Assembly: GCA_023395465.1 (NCBI GenBank)
Contig: JAEWZE010000048.1
Span: forward strand, 1 to 64,000
DNA length: 64,000 nt
Origin: Pseudomonadota bacterium
GTDB lineage: Bacteria; Pseudomonadota; Gammaproteobacteria; Xanthomonadales; Xanthomonadaceae
Direction of reading: 5' to 3'
In this document: in pieces, positions 31,906-39,913 of the stretch
How the letters are laid out: each line of letters starts with the position of its first letter
How positions within the stretch are numbered: position 1 is the stretch's first letter
Notes under the pieces: model-generated
What the model saw: the letters and a program-made list of their open reading frames with translations, nothing else
Told to the model about the DNA's origin: nothing
Databases searched by the model: none
Program-made: the position numbers and the translations under genes

Positions 31906-32005
31906 AGCGAGGTGGACGCCCGGCGGCTTGCCGTAGCGCTGTCTCATCCCGTGAGTTCGCGGTGTTCCAACTTGCGGCGCCGCCGCCGTGTGATCCACTG
32001 ACCTC

Positions 32006-33373
32006 GTGACCGAGTCCCCTGCCACCATCGAACGCGCGTACCGGGTTCGGCTCCGACCGACGCCTACCCAGGCGCGAACGTTGGGGCGGTTGCTGGGCGC
32101 CAAGCGGTTCGTCTGGAACTGGGCGCTGGCGCGCAAGGACTCGGCGTGGCGCGAAGACGGGACCCGGCTCAACGGTGTTGAGCTGTCGCGCGAGTTCACG
32201 GCGCTACGGCAGGCGGATGGAACCGCATGGCTGGCGAGCCTGCCGCGCGAACCGTTCAATCAGGTGTTGCGGGATTTCGACCGGGCGTTGACCAACTTCT
32301 TCGCTGGGCGCGCCAAGCGCCCCCGCCGCAAGAAGCGCGGAACGGTTGATGCGGTCCGTTTCACCCTGGACCAGCGCCGCGCGCAGGTCGAGCGCGAACG
32401 CGGCGTGGTGCAGATCGACGGGATCGGCAAGGTCCGCTTCCGGGTGAGCGAACCGCTCGCCGGTCGCCTGCGCTCGGTGACGGTGCGCCGTGATGCCGCC
32501 GGTCGATGGTTCGCCGCGTTCACAGCAGACCAGGTGCCCCGGCCGGACTCGGTACAACCGTTCGCGCCGGTGGTGGGCGTGGACCTGGGCCTGAAGGACA
32601 CCGCGGCCCTGAGCACGGGCCAGATCGTCGCGGCGCCCAAACACCTGGCCGCGCACCAGAAGCGCCTGCGGCGCTACCAACGCCAGTACACGCGCCAGCG
32701 CGACGCCGCCGCACGCCGGCAGGGCCTGGACCCAGCCAAGCCGCTCCCGAAGGACACCAGGATCGCAGTGTCGGGCCGGATGCGCAGGACGAAGCGTCGC
32801 ATCGGAACGCTCCACGCAAAGGTGGCTGACTGCCGGCGTGACCACCAGCACCAGCTGACCGCGAGCGTGATCCGGCAAGCCGACGTGGTCGCCATCGAGG
32901 ACCTGGCGGTGAAAGCGATGGCCCGCAGCATGGGGCGGCGTGCGTTCCGGCGCAGCGTCTCCGATGCCGGCCTGGGCGAGATCCGTCGGCAACTGACCTA
33001 CAAGGCGGCATGGCACGGTCGCACGCTCGTGACGGTCGATCGGTTCTTCCCCAGCAGCAAGACCTGCTCGGGGTGCGGGAATGTCCACGTCGGACTGACC
33101 CTGCGCGACCGGACCTGGCGCTGCGCCAGCTGCGGGGCCGATCACCAGCGCGACCTGAATGCAGCAACGAACATCGCCGCCGAAGGGCTGCGACTCCTGA
33201 GTACCCCGAGGAGCGGGGGAATCGACGCGCGGGGAGAGGGTGCGTGCGCGGTCGGCAGTACACCGCCGGCCGGACAGCCGACCTCGTTGAACCGCGAACT
33301 TGTCTATCGCGCGGCCAAGCCGCGCTCCCCCGGCAGGCGCGGGATGGAGCCGCGCAAGTCGGGGGCGGGATGA
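32006..33373 (+). CDS. tnpB: TnpB RNA-guided nuclease of an IS200/IS605-type element
   Basis: 455 aa from GTG 32006. The N-terminal domain begins RAYRVRLRPTPTQ, as in TnpB/OrfB. The RuvC triad is intact: D193 (VGVDLGLKD), E298 (VVAIEDLAVKAM), D383 (HQRDLNAATNIA). A zinc finger, C354/C357 and C373/C376 (CSGC, CASC), lies between the last two. The C-terminal 65 residues are low-complexity and overlap a structured region typical of TnpB guide-RNA scaffolds. TnpB cuts DNA next to a transposon-specific motif using a guide from the element's right end. There is no tnpA nearby, so the element is non-autonomous or fixed. Its stop overlaps the next start (ATGA). The extra N-terminal (M)TESPATI resembles the start of the 31355 gene. 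Confidence 0.9.
   Translation: MTESPATIERAYRVRLRPTPTQARTLGRLLGAKRFVWNWALARKDSAWREDGTRLNGVELSREFTALRQADGTAWLASLPREPFNQVLRDFDRALTNFFAGRAKRPRRKKRGTVDAVRFTLDQRRAQVERERGVVQIDGIGKVRFRVSEPLAGRLRSVTVRRDAAGRWFAAFTADQVPRPDSVQPFAPVVGVDLGLKDTAALSTGQIVAAPKHLAAHQKRLRRYQRQYTRQRDAAARRQGLDPAKPLPKDTRIAVSGRMRRTKRRIGTLHAKVADCRRDHQHQLTASVIRQADVVAIEDLAVKAMARSMGRRAFRRSVSDAGLGEIRRQLTYKAAWHGRTLVTVDRFFPSSKTCSGCGNVHVGLTLRDRTWRCASCGADHQRDLNAATNIAAEGLRLLSTPRSGGIDARGEGACAVGSTPPAGQPTSLNRELVYRAAKPRSPGRRGMEPRKSGAG
33170..33372 (+). ncRNA. candidate TnpB guide RNA (omega RNA) region
   Basis: TnpB guide RNAs are usually made from the 3' end of tnpB and run past the element's right end. Here the last 200 bases are rich in small stems, for example GCGCGGC-CAA-GCCGCGC (about 33309-33325), and encode low-complexity residues. 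The exact right end and guide start cannot be fixed by eye. Confidence 0.35.
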
Positions 33374-33738
33374 GACTCCGAGCGTTCGGTTTCCGTGCCG
33401 CGATCGCCGCCGGCCTGGAGTTCGACCCGGACGATTTCGGCGGCGAGGTCGGTCTGATGACTGGGCTGATCGGCTACGCGCCCGCCCTGGACGCCGAGAT
33501 GCAGCGTCGCTATGGCGAACATGGCCTCCAACCCTACGGCCAGCCGTTCGTGTTCGACTACGAGATCTCCGAGCCGTTCGGTTTCAAGTTCGCCAGGATG
33601 CTTGCTGCAGACCGGGCCGCAGATGCCGCCCCCGTGATCCAGAAGCTGTTCGACGATTCGGATCCCACCTTCTGGGCCCGAGTGAAGGCCGAGTCCGAAA
33701 CCGCAGAAGACGAGGCTGAGACCGCCGCGGCTGCTTGA
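33370..33738 (+). CDS. small acidic protein, unknown
   Basis: 122 aa, starting inside the tnpB stop (ATGA). MRLRAFGFRAAIAAGLEFDP leads into a mixed fold (YGQPFVFDYEISEPFGFKFA) with an acidic C-terminus (SETAEDEAETAAAA). A strong terminator follows. It may be a host-element gene into whose upstream region tnpB was inserted. No family recognised. Confidence 0.55.
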   Translation: MRLRAFGFRAAIAAGLEFDPDDFGGEVGLMTGLIGYAPALDAEMQRRYGEHGLQPYGQPFVFDYEISEPFGFKFARMLAADRAADAAPVIQKLFDDSDPTFWARVKAESETAEDEAETAAAA

Positions 33739-33749
33739 GCCGCGTCATG

Positions 33750-33791
33750 AACCGCATCGGACCCCTGACCGGGTCCGCTGCGGTTTTTTTT
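33750..33791 (+). terminator. strong rho-independent terminator
   Basis: AACCGCA-TCGGACCC - CTGACC - GGGTCCG-CTGCGGTT followed by eight Ts, the best terminator in the window. It ends the transcript containing tnpB and the 33370 gene. Confidence 0.92.
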
Positions 33792-33931
33792 CGCCCGCTG
33801 CCTGGGCTAGCAACCAGCTGGCCACGGGCTGCGGTTGGAATGCTCTGGCCCGGCGGACCCTCCGAAGATTGCTCCATCCAGCTTGGACAACGGGACTCGC
33901 GCGCGACGGACGGGCCCGGGTCAGAAGTCTC

Positions 33932-33962
33932 AACTTTCCAGACGGCGACGCGAGAGCATCCT
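33932..33962 (+). promoter_or_regulatory. recurrent element promoter, copy 11
   Basis: AACTTT (33932-33937), 19 bases, CATCCT (33957-33962); the start codon follows at 33990. Confidence 0.55.
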
Positions 33963-33989
33963 TCCAAGCAAGCCTTTCAGGAGCCTCAA

Positions 33990-34232
33990 ATGAACCTCGG
34001 ACCACGCGAAACCGCAACCATCCTTGCCGCCCTGCGGCTCATGCAGGAGCACCAGGTTCTCGGCACCCTGCCCGCCCGGATCCAGCACATCGCCGCGGGA
34101 CACGGGCAGTTCGAAGCAATGCAGGAGCACGAGGTCCACGAACTCGGTCTGCAGTTGGCCGGCGTCACGGTTCAGGCGCCTGCGCGCGCCCTGCCGCGCA
34201 GCCCGATCGAGCTCATGGCGGTGCAGGCATGA
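33990..34232 (+). CDS. small helical protein, unknown
   Basis: 80 aa with TCAGGAG upstream. Helical (RETATILAALRLMQEHQVLG, IQHIAAGHGQFEAMQEHEVH). First gene of a coupled trio with 34229 and the PcfJ-like gene. Confidence 0.55.
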   Translation: MNLGPRETATILAALRLMQEHQVLGTLPARIQHIAAGHGQFEAMQEHEVHELGLQLAGVTVQAPARALPRSPIELMAVQA

Positions 34233-34423
34233 CTCCGGCGCAGGAAGAAGTCATCGCGGCCTTCCACGAGATCGCCCGGCAGTTTGGTTCCCACGGCGAC
34301 GGGCGCGCCAAGCGCATGGTCACCCACCTCGAGCCGTACGTGCGCAAGATCGTGGCCGAGCAGGCTGCCGCCAAGAAGGCCACGCGCCGCCGGACCGCAG
34401 CCAAGCCGACAGCCGGGGGCTGA
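34229..34423 (+). CDS. small basic protein, unknown
   Basis: 64 aa, overlapping the previous gene by 4 bases. A helical N-terminal half (TPAQEEVIAAFHEIARQFGS) is followed by a lysine/arginine-rich tail (KKATRRRTAAKPTAGG), suggesting nucleic-acid binding. It ends 2 bases before the PcfJ-like gene. Confidence 0.55.
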   Translation: MTPAQEEVIAAFHEIARQFGSHGDGRAKRMVTHLEPYVRKIVAEQAAAKKATRRRTAAKPTAGG

Positions 34424-34425
34424 CG

Positions 34426-36081
34426 ATGGGCAACGTCGACAGCGCGACCCGAGAGCGGCGCCAACGCATCCGCCATCTTGGCAGGCTGGCGACGCGGCTT
34501 GCAGCAACCTGGTATCGCGACCCCAACGACCTTGGAGGCCACGGGCCAATCTTCGAGGTCGGGAACCTGCAGGCCTTCCGCGCGGCGTTCGTCGAGGTCT
34601 CCTACGCCAATCCTTTTGAGGTCCTTGAGCGCGACGAGGGCACGGTTGAGTTCAACGTGGCGGGCGTGACGCTGGCCCGCATCACCCCTGCCGGTGCGCT
34701 GGAGCTGGTGGACACCTACGCCGCGCCGCACGCCCTCGCGCCGGGCAACGTCGCCGGGCTGGCTTCCCGTGCTTACTCCTACGAGTGCTCCCGCATCAGC
34801 GCGGCCTACGCCAAGCGCACGGGGGCAAGCTTGAAGATCCGCTCCATGCGCGGCGGGTACGACCACTCGCGTCCCCGCGCGTTGGCCGGCATGGCCACCA
34901 ACGCCGTCAAGGCCTTCTGTGCCCGCCTCAATCCCGACGGCTTGGCCGCGCTGCGCCATGCAGCCATGGCTACCCTGTCCCATGCCCGCCAGGCACGCCA
35001 CGTCTTCGGCGAGAACGGCTGGAAGTGGGTACAGGCCATCCGCGCCTATCCCGCGCTCATGAACTGGGCCTTGGGCGATTGCATCGAAACCTCGGGCGAG
35101 ATCCCGATGGCGATCGAGGGTGGCCGCCCGCTGGTGCCTGCCCTGGCGAGCACGCTCGGGTTGACCGAAGCGCAGGTGCGTCGATTCCGCGGCCTCACCC
35201 CGCAGCGTCTCGGACCCTTCCCCGGGCTGGACACCCTCCGACTGTGCGCACAGCTTCCTCCGCACCTGTGGCCATCCAGCCGCAAGCAGTGGCGTGCGGC
35301 GATCATGGCGATCGGAGCAGCGACGTTCGTCCACGATGGTCAGGTTCTGCCGCCCGACCTCGCCGCGTCCCTCTTCCGTGGCGTGCGTGGCCCCATCGAG
35401 CTGGTCGATCCGTCCCGCTCCCTGTCGACGCTGCGCGACCCGCTCATCCACCTGCGGCATGCGCCGGCCCACGGTCCCGCCATGATCGAGCGCGTGGCTG
35501 CGATGAACCTGACCCAGCTCGTGCGCCTGACTCGGGAGTGGCATCGCCGGCACGTGCAGGCGACGGTGGCAGCGCAGGCGGTAGTGGCCGCCCAGCTCCG
35601 CGATGCGCCATCGTGGCCCGGTACCGTTGACCCCGCGGTCGCCAGCGCCTTGCCAGGGGTTGTGGTGCGCGAGCTGGTCGCACCGGAGCAGCTCGCGCAA
35701 GAGGCAGTCGATCTTGGACATTGCGTCGCCGGGTACACGACTGCCTGCTACCTCGGCCGAAGCCGGATTGTCTCGCTCACCTGCCGCGCCAACGGTGCAC
35801 GCAGCACGCTGGAACTGGTGCGCGCGGGGCGCGATCCCACGCGGCTGGAGATCCGCCAGCACTATTCGCGTCAAAACAGCCTTCCTTCGCCCCAGCTCGC
35901 ACGGGCGGCCGAAGTCCTACTGGGAGAGCTCAACCGTGCGCCGAGCGCCGCTTGGCCGGTGATGCACGACTGTACGCCAAGCGCGCAGTGGGAGCGCATA
36001 CATGCCCACATGGGACCGTGGCTGTTGCGATACCTGGGGATCCGCGAGGCGAGCCAGGCTCCGGCCGCGCTCGCCGCCTGA
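34426..36081 (+). CDS. PcfJ-like protein
   Basis: 551 aa from ATG 34426. The C-terminal part (about residues 410-490) has the PcfJ pattern: LAQEAVDLGHCVAGYTTACY, then GRSRIVSLTCRANGARSTLE, then RLEIRQHYSRQNSLPSPQL, that is, a histidine-cysteine element, an SLT strand and a late Q-R-N region. PcfJ proteins were named on enterococcal plasmid pCF10 and are common on plasmids and phages; their activity is unknown. The N-terminal two thirds is helical and specific to this protein. It is coupled to two tiny genes and precedes DUF262. Confidence 0.7.
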   Translation: MGNVDSATRERRQRIRHLGRLATRLAATWYRDPNDLGGHGPIFEVGNLQAFRAAFVEVSYANPFEVLERDEGTVEFNVAGVTLARITPAGALELVDTYAAPHALAPGNVAGLASRAYSYECSRISAAYAKRTGASLKIRSMRGGYDHSRPRALAGMATNAVKAFCARLNPDGLAALRHAAMATLSHARQARHVFGENGWKWVQAIRAYPALMNWALGDCIETSGEIPMAIEGGRPLVPALASTLGLTEAQVRRFRGLTPQRLGPFPGLDTLRLCAQLPPHLWPSSRKQWRAAIMAIGAATFVHDGQVLPPDLAASLFRGVRGPIELVDPSRSLSTLRDPLIHLRHAPAHGPAMIERVAAMNLTQLVRLTREWHRRHVQATVAAQAVVAAQLRDAPSWPGTVDPAVASALPGVVVRELVAPEQLAQEAVDLGHCVAGYTTACYLGRSRIVSLTCRANGARSTLELVRAGRDPTRLEIRQHYSRQNSLPSPQLARAAEVLLGELNRAPSAAWPVMHDCTPSAQWERIHAHMGPWLLRYLGIREASQAPAALAA

Positions 36082-36094
36082 GCGGCGCGGCGCG

Positions 36095-36125
36095 AACTTT
36101 CGCCGGCCCGCTGGTCCTGTGAACT
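36095..36125 (+). promoter_or_regulatory. recurrent element promoter, copy 12
   Basis: AACTTT (36095-36100), 19 bases, TGAACT (36120-36125). The in-frame GTG at 36119 overlaps the hexamer, which favours the TTG start at 36155. Confidence 0.5.
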
Positions 36126-36154
36126 GGACCAAGGTCACACGAACAGCCCTTGCC

Positions 36155-36724
36155 TTGAACACCGGACACACGCCCCTCTCCACCGCTGCGGCCCATGCAC
36201 TGGTTCGCCCTCTCGCGCGCAGCCAGTGGTCTGCCGACTACTACTGGGGGAGTATCGAGCGAGCCCTCGCGGGGTGGTCGAAGGACTACGGCCTCAACCT
36301 CGATCCTGACTTCCAGCGCGGTCGCACGTGGTCGCCCCGGCAGCAGGCTCACTACATCGAGAACGCGCTTCGGGGCGTCATCCCTCCCGAGACGATGGTG
36401 ATCCAGTTCAACGCTCCGCATTGGGATGATGACGGCTACCTGGGCGAGCTGCCACGCGAAGTCCAGATCATCGACGGCCTGCAGCGCCTGACGACCGTGA
36501 TCGAGTATCTCGACGGCAAGGTGTTGCCCTTTGGCAGGTCAGTGCAGGATTTCGAGGGGACACCGTTCGACGTCCGCCGGCGCACCGGCTTCCGCTTCCG
36601 CTTCGCGATGCACACCTTTGCCACCAAGCGCGAGCTGCTGCAGCACTACCTTGACCTCAACAGCGGCGGCACGCCTCACAGCGCATCGGAGATCGAGCGC
36701 GTGCAGGCAATGTTGACCGCCTGA
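36155..36724 (+). CDS. DUF262 (ParB/Srx-like) domain protein
   Basis: 189 aa from TTG 36155 (GTG 36119 is an alternative). Typical DUF262 features are a DFQRGRTWSPRQQAHYIENA opening, IPPETMVI, then IIDGLQRLTTVIEYL, the DGQQR-type motif. Family members act as NTP-dependent nucleases (as in GmrSD) or ParB-like modules. This one is short and lacks the DUF1524 HNH partner, so it resembles stand-alone plasmid versions, possibly in anti-phage defence. It is read from its own recurrent-motif promoter. Confidence 0.75.
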   Translation: MNTGHTPLSTAAAHALVRPLARSQWSADYYWGSIERALAGWSKDYGLNLDPDFQRGRTWSPRQQAHYIENALRGVIPPETMVIQFNAPHWDDDGYLGELPREVQIIDGLQRLTTVIEYLDGKVLPFGRSVQDFEGTPFDVRRRTGFRFRFAMHTFATKRELLQHYLDLNSGGTPHSASEIERVQAMLTA

Positions 36725-36739
36725 CCGGCCGCCAAGGAA

Positions 36740-36769
36740 ACTCAAAAAGAAAGGGGGCTTGCGCCCCCT
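36740..36769 (-). terminator. rho-independent terminator between convergent genes
   Basis: AGGGGGC-TTGC-GCCCCCT is flanked on the left by CTCAAAAAGAA, which is a T-rich run on the minus strand, so it mainly ends the minus-strand lipoprotein gene. It may also slow transcription from DUF262. Confidence 0.85.
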
Positions 36770-36795
36770 CTCTCAAACCCGCTCCACCGGCGCGC

Positions 36796-37674
36796 TTACA
36801 TGCAGTCGATCGGGTGGAAGCAATTGGACGCAGCGGCCTTCTCCGCTGCCGCTTCCTCGTCGGTCTTGACCGGCACAGCGGTTGCCAATTTCTTACCTTC
36901 AGCGTCCACCAGTTCGATGCGAACCATGCTCGCATTGATTTGCGGGGCGTTGGAACTGGTGTCGGACTTGCCGATGTCATCCACGTGGAAGTAGACCTTG
37001 ACGGCACTCTTGCGCGCCGCCAGCGCTGCAGATGCCGCACGCGCCTCTTGTTCATCCGGCACGTAATACTGGCTCTGGGGCCCCTTCCACTTTTCGCCAT
37101 TGGTGAACTGCACATAGCAGTAGGCCTGCCTTCCGCCCCTGCCCTCGTGCTGGCTGAAGACGCGGCCCGAGCCGCCCCAGATAATCCTGGAGCTGTCGAA
37201 GAAGCCCTTGTGCTCGAAGTTGTATTCCCGATAGGGGTCGTCACCAACGTCCGTGGTGTACGAATACAGGCGCTTGCCTTCGTACGGAGCCACACGAGAG
37301 GCGATCTCCGGCTCGAGCGATGCCATGTAGTCCTTCTTCGCAAATGCGTCCGTCGTCCTGTCGTACTCGCGTCCGCCGAGCATCTGGGCGTACTGCGTGC
37401 GCACCCGATCCTTTGCTTCGTCGTCGCCCATGTTCCAGGAGATACCCAGGCAATCGGTGGCATCGCCCAGCACGGCGAACTCGCTGGCCGGCGTATCCGG
37501 ATCGATCTTCGGCTGCGTGGCCGGCTTCTTGGCGCTGCTTGCGTCCGCCGCGGATCCGACGGCACTGGGGCTGTCGGTTTCGCCGTCTGCTGCAGCAGAT
37601 CCGGCGGGGTCATTGTTCGAGCATGCGGCAAGCAGAAGCGCCGCCGCGAGCGGCGCAAGTGGTGCGAATTTCAT
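36796..37674 (-). CDS. lipoprotein, unknown
   Basis: 292 aa. Signal peptide with lipobox LLLAACSNND (lipid-attached C at about residue 18), a disordered SAAADGETDSPSAVG linker, then a folded domain (about 60-285) with DCLGISWNMGDDEAKDRVRT and CYVQFTNGEKWKGPQSQYYV. AGGGGG lies 5-7 bases before the ATG. It has its own sigma70 promoter and terminator and opposes all its neighbours, so it looks like an independent cargo gene. Possible lipoprotein immunity or exclusion function is speculation. Confidence 0.7.
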   Translation of the reverse strand: MKFAPLAPLAAALLLAACSNNDPAGSAAADGETDSPSAVGSAADASSAKKPATQPKIDPDTPASEFAVLGDATDCLGISWNMGDDEAKDRVRTQYAQMLGGREYDRTTDAFAKKDYMASLEPEIASRVAPYEGKRLYSYTTDVGDDPYREYNFEHKGFFDSSRIIWGGSGRVFSQHEGRGGRQAYCYVQFTNGEKWKGPQSQYYVPDEQEARAASAALAARKSAVKVYFHVDDIGKSDTSSNAPQINASMVRIELVDAEGKKLATAVPVKTDEEAAAEKAAASNCFHPIDCM

Positions 37675-37728
37675 TGGATCCCCCCTTTGGGATGCTTGGT
37701 CCGAAAACGGCGGCTTGGCCGTTGTTGC

Positions 37729-37758
37729 GTTATAGCCGCCGCTGAGTGAATCGATCAA
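37729..37758 (-). promoter_or_regulatory. sigma70 promoter of the lipoprotein gene
   Basis: On the minus strand TTGATC (37753-37758), 18 bases, TATAAC (37729-37734), 55 bases before the start. It is near consensus and contrasts with the recurrent motif used by the plus-strand small genes. Confidence 0.8.
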
Positions 37759-37883
37759 GAACCTGACGTGCATGGCGCGGGGCACTAGCCGTTCGCTATC
37801 CCCCGCTGTTTCGGTGCTGGTTGCGATGCTCCCGGCGATGCACCGGCGGCTACGCTGCTCCCGACGAAACCGCAACGTCCGGC

Positions 37884-38066
37884 ATGGAAAGCGCACGTAG
37901 CCAACTCGACCTCTACCGCCACGATCCCATCAGGATCGCGCTCGCCTATCGGGAAGCTGCCGAGAGCGAGCTGATCAATCCCTACTTCCAGCCTGAAGAC
38001 CGACGCAAGCGCCACGACTACTATCTTGGCGAGGCACAACGCATCGAGCGCCAAGCCTATCGCTGA
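37884..38066 (+). CDS. small helical protein, unknown
   Basis: 60 aa, charged and helical throughout (DLYRHDPIRIALAYREAAES, RRKRHDYYLGEAQRIERQAY). No convincing promoter motif or ribosome site, but the composition is protein-like. It ends 8 bases before the next recurrent promoter. Confidence 0.5.
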   Translation: MESARSQLDLYRHDPIRIALAYREAAESELINPYFQPEDRRKRHDYYLGEAQRIERQAYR

Positions 38067-38074
38067 GGCGGCGC

Positions 38075-38105
38075 AACTTTCCACTCGCGCCGCGCCCCCT
38101 AGCCT
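38075..38105 (+). promoter_or_regulatory. recurrent element promoter, copy 13
   Basis: AACTTT (38075-38080), 19 bases, TAGCCT (38100-38105), nearly identical in both boxes to the copy at 25211. The start codon follows at 38134. Confidence 0.65.
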
Positions 38106-38133
38106 TCACCCCTGTTCCGCCCTGAGACCTCAA

Positions 38134-38505
38134 ATGCAGCTCGAAGCCAGCCACCAGATCCGCCCCGAGATGACCATCCAATGCGTCACGATGACCCAGT
38201 GCCAGATGGTCGCGCACGGCGTGGCGATGGGCTTTGAAGTCGGCCCGGATTGGACGACGCACGGCGGCCTGCCGCGGCTCTTCCTCATCGACCCGGCCGC
38301 CACGAAGCCGTTCCTGGCCAGCGTGGGACGGATGCCCCAGACGCGGCATGAGCCGGCGCATTACGTACTCACGCTGGCGCCCGAACTGACCGGTCACGCG
38401 CAGCCGCACCAGCGCAAGTTCGCCACGAGGCTGGCGTCCGAGTACGCCCTGATCGCCGCCGGTGCCGCCTACGCTGGAAAGCAGACGGGCTTGCTCGCCG
38501 CGTAG
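38134..38505 (+). CDS. small protein, unknown
   Basis: 123 aa from ATG 38134. An alpha/beta pattern (MTIQCVTMTQCQMVAHGVAM, GGLPRLFLIDPAATKPFLAS) leads to a helical C-terminus. No motif recognised. Confidence 0.55.
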   Translation: MQLEASHQIRPEMTIQCVTMTQCQMVAHGVAMGFEVGPDWTTHGGLPRLFLIDPAATKPFLASVGRMPQTRHEPAHYVLTLAPELTGHAQPHQRKFATRLASEYALIAAGAAYAGKQTGLLAA

Positions 38506-38517
38506 GACGCCCAGCCT

Positions 38518-38548
38518 AAGTTTCGTGCGGATGCGCGCATGGCTTTCT
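38518..38548 (+). promoter_or_regulatory. recurrent element promoter, copy 14
   Basis: AAGTTT (38518-38523), 19 bases, CTTTCT (38543-38548), a weaker hexamer. The start codon follows at 38576. Confidence 0.45.
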
Positions 38549-38575
38549 GGCCAGACCTTCCCAGCGGACAGCGAC

Positions 38576-38785
38576 ATGACCACCTCAACCAACCTGGACA
38601 CAGCACTGGCCATCGAAGTTGCGCAGATCCTTCGCGAGGCGCTGAGCGCCCTCGGCGACCTCACCGATGGCTTCCCCGAGGACGAACTGCATCGCCCACC
38701 GCTGGAGATCGACCAGGCCGCGCAGCCGATCCTGCGCAAGCTCGACGAAATCATCGCCGGCAGCCAGGGACAACCTGCGCACTGA
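38576..38785 (+). CDS. small acidic helical protein, unknown
   Basis: 69 aa, acidic, fully helical (TALAIEVAQILREALSALGD, EIDQAAQPILRKLDEIIAGS). No motif recognised. Confidence 0.5.
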   Translation: MTTSTNLDTALAIEVAQILREALSALGDLTDGFPEDELHRPPLEIDQAAQPILRKLDEIIAGSQGQPAH

Positions 38786-38920
38786 CAGGCCCGGTTGCCG
38801 CCCCATTCGTCTTCGTTCAAGCCATACTCGCCTCAGTCCCCTCCGCACGTCGCCCTCGTCCCCGTCCATCCCCTTGGATGGCGGCGTGCGGAGCGGGGCC
38901 TTTCCAAGGAAGCCCGAGGA

Positions 38921-39112
38921 ATGACCAGCAAACAGCGCGCCGCCGCCAAGCGGCCCAAGCCCCTTCTGCGCAGCCACATCGTGATCGGCCCGGCGACCTC
39001 GGTGATCATGCCGCCCCCGACCAAGCCGAAGCCCGGTCAGAGCGTGGAGGACTTCGTAGCCAATGACGGCCAGATCGAGAAGCTGCCGTCCGCATGGGAC
39101 AAGGTGGCTTGA
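38921..39112 (+). CDS. small basic protein, unknown
   Basis: 63 aa with CCGAGGA just before the ATG. A basic N-terminus (TSKQRAAAKRPKPLLRSHIV), a proline-rich middle and an acidic end (QSVEDFVANDGQIEKLPSAW). No promoter motif found. Confidence 0.45.
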   Translation: MTSKQRAAAKRPKPLLRSHIVIGPATSVIMPPPTKPKPGQSVEDFVANDGQIEKLPSAWDKVA

Positions 39113-39284
39113 CCGCCCCGGCAACCGCGACGACACGGGCCCCGGTTGCAGCAACTGGCCCGGGATGTTCAACAGCACCATAGCTCCTGGTCGCCCACGG
39201 AGTCCGACGTTGCACGCCAACAACGCCAGCCGCATCGCCATCTCGCGCGCGGCCGCCTGCGCCAGCTACCAGAGCACTGAGCGC

Positions 39285-39461
39285 ATGGCTTCATTCAACT
39301 CCGACATGCCGGCAATACAGGCGCTAGCGATCGTCCACAACGAGGTCGCGCGCGCGTTGTTCAGGGCGCCGCGCGGCCCGGTGGTCATCCCCCTCGAACA
39401 GGCCGACCGCTGGCTGGTCCTGATCGAATCCGCTGCAGCGGACATCCGCTCGCAGCGCTGA
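39285..39461 (+). CDS. very small protein, unknown
   Basis: 58 aa from ATG 39285; a longer frame from ATG 39164 has poor protein character. The segment IQALAIVHNEVARALFRAPR ... VIPLEQADRWLVLIESAA loosely resembles the 41506 product (QLIDRWMMLLEAETLA), perhaps a distant paralogue. Confidence 0.45.
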   Translation: MASFNSDMPAIQALAIVHNEVARALFRAPRGPVVIPLEQADRWLVLIESAAADIRSQR

Positions 39462-39466
39462 GCCAC

Positions 39467-39703
39467 ATGCCCGGATCGAAAGCCTCGTTGCCACCTTCGC
39501 CGCGCGAGAGCGAGGCGCTTGTGGTGGAACTGCTCACTCAAGCGCTGATGCTGTGCCGCCAGGCGCGGCGCGTGGATGAGCCGACTGCCGTGCTGTTGCG
39601 ACGGGCAGCCCACGCACTCCGCGCAGATGGACAGGCGATGGCGTCCACCTCGGACTCCGAGGGTGCCGCAGCCACGCCTGGCCGCGCAGGCGCCGGTCGA
39701 TAG
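39467..39703 (+). CDS. small helical protein, unknown
   Basis: 78 aa, 5 bases after the previous stop. One helical stretch (EALVVELLTQALMLCRQARR), then low-complexity alanine/serine/glycine. No motif recognised. Confidence 0.45.
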   Translation: MPGSKASLPPSPRESEALVVELLTQALMLCRQARRVDEPTAVLLRRAAHALRADGQAMASTSDSEGAAATPGRAGAGR

Positions 39704-39719
39704 CGCGGCCCCGTGGCCT

Positions 39720-39750
39720 AATTTCTGGCCACTGGCGCGCGTGGTTACAT
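39720..39750 (+). promoter_or_regulatory. recurrent element promoter, copy 15
   Basis: AATTTC (39720-39725), 19 bases, TTACAT (39745-39750); the start codon of a 40-residue gene follows at 39790. Confidence 0.5.
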
Positions 39751-39789
39751 GGCTCATCGGCAGCCTGTTGCTGCCCGGGAGCCTTCCAC

Positions 39790-39912
39790 ATGCCTATCGA
39801 GATCCTCATCCTGGCCCACGCACGCGTGAAGCGTGCGCGCTGGGACATGATTGCCCTTCTACCTGCCGACAGGGCGCTGGCCGCGGCCCCGGCCGGCGTG
39901 CAGGCGCACTGA
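39790..39912 (+). CDS. 40-residue protein, unknown
   Basis: MPIEILILAHARVKRARWDM then IALLPADRALAAAPAGVQAH. GGGAG lies 8 bases before the ATG, which is 40 bases after a recurrent-motif promoter, and the stop is 1 base before the next start. Context supports a real short gene or leader peptide for the MGW gene that follows. Confidence 0.45.
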   Translation: MPIEILILAHARVKRARWDMIALLPADRALAAAPAGVQAH

Positions 39913-39913
39913 G

